44,122 nt of DNA from Chloroflexi bacterium HGW-Chloroflexi-8. GTDB taxonomy: Bacteria > Chloroflexota > Anaerolineae > Anaerolineales > Anaerolineaceae. Where the stretch lies: positions 1 through 44,122 of the forward strand of contig PHBS01000010.1 of NCBI GenBank assembly GCA_002841995.1, read 5' to 3'. Position 1 is the stretch's first letter. Every line of letters starts with the position of its first letter. The notes below the pieces were generated by a model, which saw only the letters and a list, made by a program, of their open reading frames with translations, did no database searches and had not been told where the DNA came from. Shown here piece after piece: positions 35,177 to 44,007 of this stretch. The translations under genes were made by a program, and so were the position numbers.

Positions 35177-35938
35177 TTATTTTTTCTTAAGAATAATTTC
35201 TCTGATAATTAAGAAAACGAATTTTGGATACCCAATTAGATATCGTTTCCAAAGCCTTTTCGGTTCTAATATTAATCGAAACAACCATTCAAGTCCGCTT
35301 CTTTGCATCCATAAAGGAGCTTGTTTTATATGTCCAGCATGAAAATCAAAAGCGGCACCCACACCAATCATAACTTTGGCGTTGATTTTGTTCAAATGTT
35401 CAGCCATCCACAATTCCTGTTTTGGAGATCCAATCCCAACCCAGACAATATCTGGAGAAACAGAATTTATCTGATTGATAATCTCTTGGTCTTCTTCGTC
35501 GGTTAATATCCGGAAAGGAGGAGAATATGAACCGGAAATTATTAATCCTGGAAATCGATTTTGTAAATGGTCAGTTAATTTGAGAAGCACGTTCGTGGTT
35601 GAACCATACATGTAATGTCTATAATTTTTTTTACAACCATTCTCACAAACTGCCAACATTAAATCAGGTCCATAAACCCTGCTAACGTTCTTATACCCTG
35701 CTAGTTTCAATAACCAAACAACAGGCATTCCATCTGGAGTGGTTAAACCACTTTGGTTCGCGATCTTTAATAAATTTGGATTATTTTGATAATTCATAAT
35801 CGCATGGATCGGTGTAACACAAACATACTGATGGTTATTATTTTCAATCCAATCTTCAATAATAACCAAAGTCTGGGACATATTAATTATGCTAATCCCG
35901 ACACCTAATATATTACACTTTGAAACTGTATCAATCAT
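35177..35938 (-). CDS. WecG/TagA/CpsF-family glycosyltransferase (GT26)
   Basis: 253 residues. Family landmarks: TTPDGMPVVWLLKLAG, VYGPDLMLAVCENG and VWVGIGSPKQELWMAEH, then GVGAAFDFHAGHIKQAPLWM near the C-terminus. The family adds ManNAc or ManNAcA (or a related sugar) to a lipid-linked acceptor at the membrane, the second sugar of many wall polymers. It ends five bases before the priming transferase gene, so they share an operon. Composition turns markedly AT-rich from here leftward in transcription order. Confidence 0.93.
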   Translation of the reverse strand: MIDTVSKCNILGVGISIINMSQTLVIIEDWIENNNHQYVCVTPIHAIMNYQNNPNLLKIANQSGLTTPDGMPVVWLLKLAGYKNVSRVYGPDLMLAVCENGCKKNYRHYMYGSTTNVLLKLTDHLQNRFPGLIISGSYSPPFRILTDEEDQEIINQINSVSPDIVWVGIGSPKQELWMAEHLNKINAKVMIGVGAAFDFHAGHIKQAPLWMQRSGLEWLFRLILEPKRLWKRYLIGYPKFVFLIIREIILKKK

Positions 35939-35970
35939 ATTGAAGTAGAAAAGTATTGGTTATGAATTAT

Positions 35971-37110
35971 TTATTCAAAAATGATATCTGTTAATAAAAT
36001 ATCTTTTGAGATAATGCTTATTAATGTGTTTACATTATCTCCTGTATAGGAATCTAATTTTTCAAGAAATTGAATAGCATCATATGTTAAATCTTCGCGA
36101 TGCTCACCTAAAACCCCAGAAATTAATACCTTAGAGGATACAAAAAAATCATCATTTATTGCGATTGTCGAAATTCCTGAAATGATATAAATACTTTTCA
36201 ATTTTTGATTTAAAATTTCTATCGGTACAACCCATAATTCCTGATCAATTAGCCTACAATTATTAATATTAACTAATTTTTTAAAATATTTCTCAATTTC
36301 CTTAGGATTATCCCTTGGATGTGGTTTGATTAAGAAAAAAATGTTGCTATTAATTGTAAATATTGCATTAATAACTTTTATAATATCTGATAAAGATGAA
36401 TGTGACCTAAGTATTTCAATTCTTGAAGGACATAAAATGATTATTTTTTTATTTTGGTCATATTTTCTAACATCAAAATTAATACCACAAGATAATTCGT
36501 AAATTACTTCTTTTATTTTACATTTATAATTTCTCGTGTTTAAAATAAAACCTTGATTTAAAGGTGAGATAAATAAACTTGGATTCGAAGGACAAACATA
36601 AATAATTTTTGGACGTTTCTTTAGATCCAACTTTCTTACGTACTTGTTTTTCTGGTCAGTTATAATTCTATTAATATATAATCCTATGCCATCATCATAA
36701 ACATATAAAATCTTTTCTATTGCGCCACTAACAATAGCACGTTCGGGGTTGTTATAAATCTTAGGGACAAATATATGTTTGGCTGGGTGAGTCAAAACAA
36801 AAGTCTTCATTAAAAGTTGGTTCCATATTGATCTCAATACAAAAGATTTCTCATAATTATGATTAGATTTCTTAAATTCAAAAGGAAATTCTGAATAAGT
36901 AAGTTGTAATTGCTTGGCAAAGGATTTAACAATTTCACGCAAGCCTTTATTCCAGCGCATATCATAGCCAATTACTTCAATGAAAATATTCTCCGAAATA
37001 TATGTATAAACACAAGCTAATCCAACAATTAGTTGATAAGGACCATTTACAAATAAAAGCACACTATTCTCTAGTTTTTCTTTTCTGAAAAAAAAGAAAT
37101 TCTTTTTCAT
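35971..37110 (-). CDS. Putative sialyltransferase-like glycosyltransferase (GT52 / polysialyltransferase-like)
   Basis: 379 residues with no membrane helix. Two motifs of bacterial sialyltransferases are visible: a D/E-D/E-G motif in VYDDGIGLY (about residue 138) and an HP motif in FLIKPHPRD (about 265), and a serine-threonine motif follows in SGISTIA. The N-terminal FVNGPYQLIVGLACVYTYI also fits the start of such GT-B enzymes. They transfer sialic or other nonulosonic acids onto glycans. No sialic acid synthesis or CMP activation genes are in the window, so the donor may be different. The overall family assignment is by motif only. The gene is strongly AT-rich. Confidence 0.6.
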   Translation of the reverse strand: MKKNFFFFRKEKLENSVLLFVNGPYQLIVGLACVYTYISENIFIEVIGYDMRWNKGLREIVKSFAKQLQLTYSEFPFEFKKSNHNYEKSFVLRSIWNQLLMKTFVLTHPAKHIFVPKIYNNPERAIVSGAIEKILYVYDDGIGLYINRIITDQKNKYVRKLDLKKRPKIIYVCPSNPSLFISPLNQGFILNTRNYKCKIKEVIYELSCGINFDVRKYDQNKKIIILCPSRIEILRSHSSLSDIIKVINAIFTINSNIFFLIKPHPRDNPKEIEKYFKKLVNINNCRLIDQELWVVPIEILNQKLKSIYIISGISTIAINDDFFVSSKVLISGVLGEHREDLTYDAIQFLEKLDSYTGDNVNTLISIISKDILLTDIIFE

Positions 37111-37115
37111 ACAAT

Positions 37116-38081
37116 TTACTTTAACCGTTCTATAACTTCTAATCTAAAACGTTCAAAAAATGATCCTCGGTATTTAATGTCATTCTGGAAAATGTATTCT
37201 TGAGCAACTTTATTAAGGGAATTTGTATCGAATTTCGAAACAAATATTTTCCTCCATGAATCAATTAATGCCTTAGTTGCCTGAAGGATTTTTCCATTAA
37301 TCATTCCTTTGATAATGTAACCTATAGAAATAAAAATTATTCGATTAAATTTGCGATAATATTTCCAATCTAAATATATAGCGTTTCTCATTAAAAAATA
37401 ATAACGACTATCTTTCCAATTTACCCGATGTTCAGGATCGACTTTATGACGAACAATGACTTCAGGAAAATAAATAATCTTAAATCCAAGATTAATTAAT
37501 TTATAGGATAAATCCAATTCTTCCCAATAGAAAAACAAGTACTCATCATAATAATTGGTTTTTTCCAAAGCTATTCGTCGGATGGCATGGCCAGCTCCAC
37601 AAAAACGTGTGGCAATAAATTCTTTGTCTTGAATTCTTTTCAGCTGACGGGCATAAACCCAATTTTGATTATCTGTAACTCCTGTAAAATGATTCTTAAT
37701 TTTATATCCAATAACAGCTATATCATTTTCAAGTTTGAATCTCTCTAAAGTTTTTTTTATTGCTAATGTATTTTCAAACTCTGCGTCATTATCAATACAT
37801 ACAATAAATTCTCCTGTGCCAAGTTGCATGCCAATATTTCGACCTGCAGCAACTCCATAATTTTGATTAAGTTCAATTAACTTCAAAGAACAATTATTTG
37901 ATACAAAATCTCTCAAAATTCGAATAGTATCATTATTGCTCCCTTGATCGATAAGCCAAATTTGAGTTTTTACACCTTTTTGTGATAATACATTTTCAAC
38001 TGTTGCAATAGTATTTTCAATTCTATTCCATGAAAGGATTACAACATCTACTTGATTTTTCTCAATCTGTCTTTCTGGCAT
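37116..38081 (-). CDS. Family 2 glycosyltransferase
   Basis: 321 residues. GT-A fold: VDVVILSWNRIENTIATVE at the N-terminus, LIELNQNYGVAAGRNIGM, then the DxD-type metal site CIDNDAEFE, followed by RFCGAGHAIRRIALEK and YFFYWEELDLSYKL. The last resembles the rhamnosyl- and similar transferases with an ED acidic pair near the catalytic base. The C-terminal third is basic with a hydrophobic stretch that may touch the membrane. ATG 38081 overlaps the flippase stop by one base. Donor and acceptor are unknown. Confidence 0.92.
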   Translation of the reverse strand: MPERQIEKNQVDVVILSWNRIENTIATVENVLSQKGVKTQIWLIDQGSNNDTIRILRDFVSNNCSLKLIELNQNYGVAAGRNIGMQLGTGEFIVCIDNDAEFENTLAIKKTLERFKLENDIAVIGYKIKNHFTGVTDNQNWVYARQLKRIQDKEFIATRFCGAGHAIRRIALEKTNYYDEYLFFYWEELDLSYKLINLGFKIIYFPEVIVRHKVDPEHRVNWKDSRYYFLMRNAIYLDWKYYRKFNRIIFISIGYIIKGMINGKILQATKALIDSWRKIFVSKFDTNSLNKVAQEYIFQNDIKYRGSFFERFRLEVIERLK

Positions 38082-39604
38082 TATTTTCTCACCAGGTGAT
38101 AAATTAATTTTTGAATTTTAATTCCTAATTTATTAATATATTTTAAATCCTCTTTATCCCAAAATTTCATCAACGACAAATTTATCGGCCACAACAATAG
38201 AATAAAAGACTTTATGAAAAATGATAAATATAAATTATCATAATTTATTTGCAAACTTAGAAATACTATTATTGAACCTGAAATGAAAACTTTAAACCAT
38301 TTATTGTATTCAAATCTAAATTTATCCATTTTTATGGAAAATATAAAAACAATACTTGCTAACACACCATAACTCAAGGTTGTTGCTAAAGCAGAACCAA
38401 TAATCCCAAATTTAGGAATTAGTAAAATATTTATTACAATATTTGTAATCACCGCAAATATTGTGGAAATGGGTATTAAATTCATTTTCTTTTGAAAGAA
38501 TAAAATATTAACCCACATATGATAAAACGTGACGAATACAAATCCAATTACAACGTAAGGGACTATTAAACGTGCGTCGTAATATTTTTCATTAATTATC
38601 ACTCTGAAAATCTCGTCTTTAAAGAGAATAATTAAAGATGCAATAAAAAGTTGAAAAAGTATTAACCATGATGATATTTTTTGGATTATTTTTTCGTAAT
38701 CTTTATTGCCTTTCTTTTGAAAAAAGAAAGGAACCCAAGCGTTGTTTATAGCAATAATAAATACTTGATAAATTGTACCCACTTGATAACCAAGTTGGTA
38801 TAATCCAATGTCAGATAATGACACAAATGATTGAAGAATTAATCGATCCATTAAATTTAAACCCCAATGCGATACCATATGGAAAACAATTGGAGTTGAT
38901 ATGAGGATTGCTTCTTTGATTTGGAAAAAGGAAATTTTACTTTTTGATTCTCGCATTAATAGAATAAGAGAAATAAGCCCAAAAAGGACATTCGATATAA
39001 ATATTGCTCTTATCAATCCTAATGCCCCTAGATTCATAACGACTACAAAATATAAAGTAAAGCATAAATTCACAAAAAATTGTAATAAACCAAAAAAGAC
39101 AAATTGAAAAGCTTCTTCTTTGATTCGAAAATTTGCTTTTATTACTTCAATAGGTCCTGAAAATGCTGCAGCTCCAATAGCAAGTACTATATATGGTCTA
39201 TAAGGAATATCTTTAAGGATTATCCCAAAAATCAATTGCCCAGATAATAGCGTTAAACCTAGAAATAAAACCGTTGAAAGAAATGTTAAAAGAGTGATAG
39301 TACTAATTAGGCTTTTTCTTTCAGATTGATTTAATTTATAGTAATTGATAGTAATTACAGATGATAGCTGAAATGAAAAGATTATTGCTAAAAAAGCTGT
39401 TAACGAATTCAATACACCATAGATTCCATAATCACTTGTAGTTAATATACTTGTGTATAATGGAATTAATAGGAAGTTTATTCCTTTTGTAAAAATATCC
39501 CCAAATATATAAGCAAATGAATTCTTGATAATTTTCTTTACGAACTCGTTAATATGAAGAAAATAGTTGTTCATTATATTATTTTTGATGACCGATAAAT
39601 TCAT
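38081..39604 (-). CDS. Polysaccharide flippase, Wzx-like (MOP superfamily)
   Basis: 507 residues with 12 to 14 membrane helices. The N-terminal part has the typical IFGDIFTKGINFLLIPLYTSILTTSDYGIYGVL block, and repeats of similar helices follow to the end. It would move lipid-linked repeat units to the outer face of the membrane. ATG 39604 or an in-frame ATG at 39574 are both possible, and neither has a clear ribosome site. The gene is extremely AT-rich. It is the first of four contiguous minus-strand genes after an 831-base gap. Confidence 0.92.
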   Translation of the reverse strand: MNLSVIKNNIMNNYFLHINEFVKKIIKNSFAYIFGDIFTKGINFLLIPLYTSILTTSDYGIYGVLNSLTAFLAIIFSFQLSSVITINYYKLNQSERKSLISTITLLTFLSTVLFLGLTLLSGQLIFGIILKDIPYRPYIVLAIGAAAFSGPIEVIKANFRIKEEAFQFVFFGLLQFFVNLCFTLYFVVVMNLGALGLIRAIFISNVLFGLISLILLMRESKSKISFFQIKEAILISTPIVFHMVSHWGLNLMDRLILQSFVSLSDIGLYQLGYQVGTIYQVFIIAINNAWVPFFFQKKGNKDYEKIIQKISSWLILFQLFIASLIILFKDEIFRVIINEKYYDARLIVPYVVIGFVFVTFYHMWVNILFFQKKMNLIPISTIFAVITNIVINILLIPKFGIIGSALATTLSYGVLASIVFIFSIKMDKFRFEYNKWFKVFISGSIIVFLSLQINYDNLYLSFFIKSFILLLWPINLSLMKFWDKEDLKYINKLGIKIQKLIYHLVRK

Positions 39605-40435
39605 TTATTTTGTGAATCATAAAGACCTTATTCAAATTTCTAATTTTTTTGAAAATAATTACAATTTTTAAAAACCTTTTATCTTGTCGAATTGAAAATT
39701 CAGATTTCAATATTTTTTACTTTTACTGTATTTCGAATAATTTTTGCTTATTAAAATACGGAAGAAATAAAAAATCTTTAACATTAAATATATTTAAGAG
39801 CCGATGAGACCGGAAGTGATTTAGCTTCCAATTTTTTCATAAAAATATTTATTGTGATTTTTTTTGTAAACAGAGATTGAAGTAATTATCACCAAAAGAT
39901 CGATGGTCAAAAATGCTGATCAAGGCATATAAATTAGTAGATTTTTTGAATGCAAAATAGCTACGTGTAGATAATTGGTGAGCTGCAAAGTGTTCTCTGA
40001 TTATCCTGTTATTTCTTTTATCTTCTGATTACTTGGAGGAATACTCAAACTAATTTTTTTCTTGAAGCATATAACTAAAATCGATACATGTTTTAACATT
40101 TGATCGTTATTCCTCAAAAAATTGGTAATTGATGAAAGTTAAGTTTGATTTTCTACGATTGAATTTTTACTGGTAGCATTATCAAATTTCCAAATTGTTA
40201 ATTTATACGTCCAATTTTTTGATTGTATACAAAAACCTCATTAATTTGTGAGGTTAGAAAATAGAGATTTTCAGTTATATCTGAATGAAACAGACAAGAT
40301 CTTTCTATGGTTCACGAATCTGACCAAGTTCTTTATAAATTACTGATAGAATTAGTTAACAACTGAAAACTATGTTTATGTTCGATTTATGTCTTGTCAA
40401 TATTAATTGAATTAATTAATTACATCTAAAAATAT
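39605..40435. other. 831-base gap without an intact gene
   Basis: AT-rich stretch between the flippase and the Wzy-like gene. It holds a probable terminator (40231-40255) and a weak hairpin near 39812-39837. On the minus strand 40028-39849 is an open 59-codon frame without a start codon that reads REHFAAHQLSTRSYFAFKK and DHRSFGDNYF. It may be a gene remnant, or chance in AT-rich DNA. No transposase or inverted-repeat ends were recognised. Confidence 0.6.
40231..40255 (-). terminator. Terminator of the Wzy-like gene
   Basis: On the minus strand AACCTCA (40255-40249), loop of eight, TGAGGTT (40240-40234), then TTT. It lies about 180 bases after the stop of the O-antigen-ligase-like gene. Confidence 0.6.
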
Positions 40436-42712
40436 TTATCTTAGCATTTTCCCCCACAGTTTCAAAAGATCAGTTCTAATCTCCCATCTCAAAGGAATTG
40501 GGAGCTGAATCATCTGTGGAACAATTTCCATCGCAATTGCCGGTGACCGAAACATACGCGGTGCGTAATATAAAACTCCAAAACTACCCGGACCATAAAT
40601 ACCATACGACAAGTAACTCTGGATAGCCTGTTCACCTATCATAATCGCTTGCTGATAATCCCCCTTTGCAGCAAAAACTTCAGCTTTAAGCCAGTTAGTC
40701 TCGATCGATTCATCGGGCTTGCTGGCATATGCCAGGCTGGCATCAGATAATATTTCCTCCGCCTTATCCGGATTCCCCTGTTCCAAATATGCCTGCGCCA
40801 ATTGATTATATGCCCAGGTAGATTGAAGATTTGCCTGTAATTGTGCTTCCAGTTCTGCGATTTTTCGCTTACTGGTAATTGGATTCCGACTTAGCCAATC
40901 ACTTAAAACTTCCTGGCGCAAAGATGATAAAGTCCAGAAATCCGAATCCGCCCATTCCGGATCCATCTTTAAAACCATTTGGTAGGCTTCTCGGGCAACA
41001 GGAATATCCAGATTACTTTCTGCGATCATTCCAAGATTTAATTGGTAGAGACCAACCTGCGATGCAAGTGCAACAGATTTTTGGGCTGATATTTGCGCTT
41101 CTGCTAACTGATCATTTTCAGCATAAAGGGAAGCCAGATTGGCATAATTTAACGCCCAGGATGGTTCATTTTCTATGGCTTCATTGAGCTCATTAATTGC
41201 ATTGTTTAATACCCCGAGGTCCCCCTGGCTTGCTAAAACAGAATTGACCAAACCTAATTGTTGGTGTGCAATCGACGAAGCTGGATCCCTTTTTACAGCG
41301 ATGGATAATTGTTCCCTGGCTGCCTGCCATTGGTTTTGATTGGCGAGTTCTACACCCTTTTGAAATGGGCTGACCATCCAGATACCAATCCAGGCAATTG
41401 TAATTGGAATAATTATCCACCAGGAACGTTTTGGATTGCTTTTTGATCCAATGGCCTGATTTTTTGATAGGCTACCCATTGTTGCACCTAAAAGTATAGT
41501 TGCTGGCCACAATAAAGACGGTTCAAGGGCTAATGAATCAAAGAAATTATGGACAAGAAATGAAGTGGCATAAGCAATTGTTCCAATAACTACCGGGGAA
41601 ATCGTCTGTATTGAAGTCTTAAGTAGGAAGACCAATTTTTTACTATAGGAAATAACTAAGAAACCCAATGCTAAGATCCCAAAAATTCCCATTTCTGCCA
41701 GAGTATTCATTGGAATGCTGTGGGCGTGAACATAAATCATTTCAGGTGGTGTTGAGGTCGAACGAATGAATGAACTGCCATACGTGAATGGACCCTGACC
41801 AAAAATCGGATTTTCGATAAATGCTTCAATCGCTGGTTCCCAAAGCGTTTTTCGAGATGACAAAAGTCCCCCATGCGTTGGATGTAGAGCTTTTTGATAC
41901 AACAAGTAAACCAGAACAGAGGAAATTAAGGTTCCTGCGATGATCAATCCACCAAAAATAATTGGACGTTTTTTGAGAAACACCCAAATTTGCTTTATTT
42001 TTATTTTTTTTTGCCAGATGAGTAAGAGTAATAGGACGCCAAACCCTGCAGCAGCAGCCAGCCAGCCACCTCTGGAAGATGTTAAATACAGCATGAAAAG
42101 TGCCGCAATTGAATTAATTACAAGAATGAGGCGGTTTATCTTCGATTTTGTGTAAAAGAAGTATGTGCAACAAAGTATTGCAGACAGATACAAAAAAGTA
42201 GCCATCAAATTTGTTGTTAGCGGTCTGTAATTGATGGAAGGAAAAAATACTCCCGTGTTTGCGGTTAACCAATTTTGATACCAAAAGAAAGCATTAACCA
42301 ACCCGCTGATCGTAATAAATGATGAAGCGAAGATTAACCCTTTTGCGAAGAGATTCTCAGACCAGCTTTTAGTAACCAAATCATAAACAAAGTAAAAAAT
42401 AAACAAGGATGTGGTCATGATCAACATCTGACCAAACGACCGGCGAGGGTCAATGGAACCAACCGAAGATATTAAGTAACACGCAATCCAAATTAAGACT
42501 GGAATTTTGAAAGGTACCTTGGCTGAATTGCCAACAAAAAGCCAAATCGTCCCAAGAATAGTCCATAAAGATACAGCAATGATCAATATGCGGTACTGTA
42601 TGAGAGAATGCGTAAACCCAATCACGAGCAATAACATGCTAATGACCAGGAATACAATTGCTTCCTGTAAAAGATATATTCCTTTCGAAGAAAATCTAAA
42701 TTTAGTTACCAT
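40436..42712 (-). CDS. O-antigen ligase / Wzy-like polymerase with C-terminal TPR repeats
   Basis: About 758 residues from ATG 42712; a TTG one codon earlier is in frame. Residues 15-450 contain about twelve membrane helices. The Wzy_C signature is intact: SRKTLWEPAIEAFIENPIFG, then GPFTYGS and HAHSIPMNTLAEMGIFG. The C-terminal 300 residues hold several TPR-like helical repeats (NQWQAAREQLSIAVKRDPAS, AINELNEAIENEPSWALNYA and YLEQGNPDKAEEILSDAS). This Wzy/ligase-TPR layout is common in Chloroflexota. It probably polymerises or attaches the polysaccharide made by the neighbouring genes. A short hairpin lies 30 bases before the start. Confidence 0.9.
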   Translation of the reverse strand: MVTKFRFSSKGIYLLQEAIVFLVISMLLLVIGFTHSLIQYRILIIAVSLWTILGTIWLFVGNSAKVPFKIPVLIWIACYLISSVGSIDPRRSFGQMLIMTTSLFIFYFVYDLVTKSWSENLFAKGLIFASSFITISGLVNAFFWYQNWLTANTGVFFPSINYRPLTTNLMATFLYLSAILCCTYFFYTKSKINRLILVINSIAALFMLYLTSSRGGWLAAAAGFGVLLLLLIWQKKIKIKQIWVFLKKRPIIFGGLIIAGTLISSVLVYLLYQKALHPTHGGLLSSRKTLWEPAIEAFIENPIFGQGPFTYGSSFIRSTSTPPEMIYVHAHSIPMNTLAEMGIFGILALGFLVISYSKKLVFLLKTSIQTISPVVIGTIAYATSFLVHNFFDSLALEPSLLWPATILLGATMGSLSKNQAIGSKSNPKRSWWIIIPITIAWIGIWMVSPFQKGVELANQNQWQAAREQLSIAVKRDPASSIAHQQLGLVNSVLASQGDLGVLNNAINELNEAIENEPSWALNYANLASLYAENDQLAEAQISAQKSVALASQVGLYQLNLGMIAESNLDIPVAREAYQMVLKMDPEWADSDFWTLSSLRQEVLSDWLSRNPITSKRKIAELEAQLQANLQSTWAYNQLAQAYLEQGNPDKAEEILSDASLAYASKPDESIETNWLKAEVFAAKGDYQQAIMIGEQAIQSYLSYGIYGPGSFGVLYYAPRMFRSPAIAMEIVPQMIQLPIPLRWEIRTDLLKLWGKMLR

Positions 42713-42740
42713 CAAAGAAAATCTAATCCATGCTCCGCCA

Positions 42741-42761
42741 TTTCGACAATGAATGTCGAAA
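42741..42761. other. Hairpin upstream of the Wzy-like gene
   Basis: TTTCGACA (42741-42748), loop ATGAA, TGTCGAAA (42754-42761). Perfect eight-base stem. On the minus strand it lies in the leader of the Wzy-like gene with no U-run, so it is not a classical terminator in that direction. On the plus strand a TATTTTT run follows loosely. Confidence 0.45.
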
Positions 42762-42827
42762 TAATATTTTTAAAAAAAAATAAATTCGCAGAATATATTT
42801 TCAGGAAAAATTGGTCTGTGATTTTGG

Positions 42828-44000
42828 CTATTTTGTCATTTTAAATATTAGTTTATACCATTGCAATATCATGCCAGTAAGTAAAATCAACCGTATTGGA
42901 ACCACCAACCACAAACCTTCAAAAATTCGGTGGGAGAGCAGAAACGGCCATTCGATGAATGTGATCAGGCTGATTCCAAATGCAAATAAAATGGCAGCAT
43001 TGAGAGGTAGCGTTAACACGATCAAAGGCAATACATACAAGATCCACTGTGGGCTCCAGCCAATCGACCAGAGCAGAAACAATGCCCAGGTTATTCCAAT
43101 CATCGATAGAAAACTGTGAGCCTGATTTAACTTCGTTTTAAGCAATATCCAAAAACCTAAACCTCCAAAGACTAACAGAGTCGCCCAACTCGGAATGATC
43201 GATGGATTACCTCTTGGGAATGTGGCTGCTTCTGGCCAAATTCTTTCTTCCATCGGCACAAATGCTCCAGTGGTCATATTCCCATCAATTAAAGCCCAAA
43301 AGGTTTGCCAGGAGGATCTGGAAGGCTGGGATTGCAGCGAAGCCAGCGTCATAGTGGGTGAAACTAATATGTGAATTCCCCAAACGATTACCGTCATCCC
43401 TATCGCAATTCCAGCTATCTTTAGAAAGGTTTTTCGTTCTTTGAACCGAAATATTGCCGGCAATAAGAGAATCGGAAACCATTTGGCCAAAATCCCAATT
43501 CCCAACCACAACCCAGCCATAGTATCTTTTCCTTTTAATACGGCATAAATTGCCAGAAGCATCAATGCGACCGGAATCAAGTCAAAATACCACCAGGTAT
43601 AAGAATTGAATGCCAGAAATCCAAAGTAAAGAATTACACGCCAAAGGTTTTTACTTTCATCTTTAAATAACAGTTCGGAGATCTTTGCGACCTGCCAGAT
43701 GCTCACTGATCCTGCGATTGTCAATAGAAGGTAAAGAATAAAATCAAAAATAAATTGGTTACCAGAAGATAAAAAGTAAATAAATTCAATCGTCCAGGCG
43801 TAAACAGGCGGGTATTCGGACCAATACTGGAAAAAAGGTAAGCCTGGGATTGCAGCAATATCATAATAAACCTGAAAATCACCAAACCCATGCAGATCAT
43901 TCGGAATTAACGCCAGGAAAAGCAGAATTCTTCCTGCAAAGAATAAGATCGGTAATAATTCCACAATTGATAACGATTTTTTATCTGGTTTATTATTCAT
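42828..44000 (-). CDS. GT87-like membrane mannosyltransferase (DUF2029)
   Basis: 390 residues with about ten membrane helices. The first external loop carries the acidic catalytic motif FGDFQVYYDIA followed by YWSEYPPVYAW, typical of polyprenol-phosphate-mannose-dependent transferases (GT-C fold). A later block reads GIGILAKWFPILLLPAIFRF, another family hallmark. Such enzymes add mannose on the outer face of the membrane. The gene begins seven bases after the stop of an MBL-fold hydrolase gene and precedes the Wzy-like gene by 115 bases, so it is probably part of the polysaccharide locus. GC content is close to the flanking genome rather than the AT-rich middle. Confidence 0.85.
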   Translation of the reverse strand: MNNKPDKKSLSIVELLPILFFAGRILLFLALIPNDLHGFGDFQVYYDIAAIPGLPFFQYWSEYPPVYAWTIEFIYFLSSGNQFIFDFILYLLLTIAGSVSIWQVAKISELLFKDESKNLWRVILYFGFLAFNSYTWWYFDLIPVALMLLAIYAVLKGKDTMAGLWLGIGILAKWFPILLLPAIFRFKERKTFLKIAGIAIGMTVIVWGIHILVSPTMTLASLQSQPSRSSWQTFWALIDGNMTTGAFVPMEERIWPEAATFPRGNPSIIPSWATLLVFGGLGFWILLKTKLNQAHSFLSMIGITWALFLLWSIGWSPQWILYVLPLIVLTLPLNAAILFAFGISLITFIEWPFLLSHRIFEGLWLVVPIRLILLTGMILQWYKLIFKMTK

Positions 44001-44007
44001 TTAAAAT

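Noticed and set aside
39812-39837. GGAAG/CTTCC hairpin followed by six Ts on the plus strand
   Set aside because: The stem is only five pairs and there is no plus-strand gene upstream for it to terminate; likely chance in AT-rich DNA.
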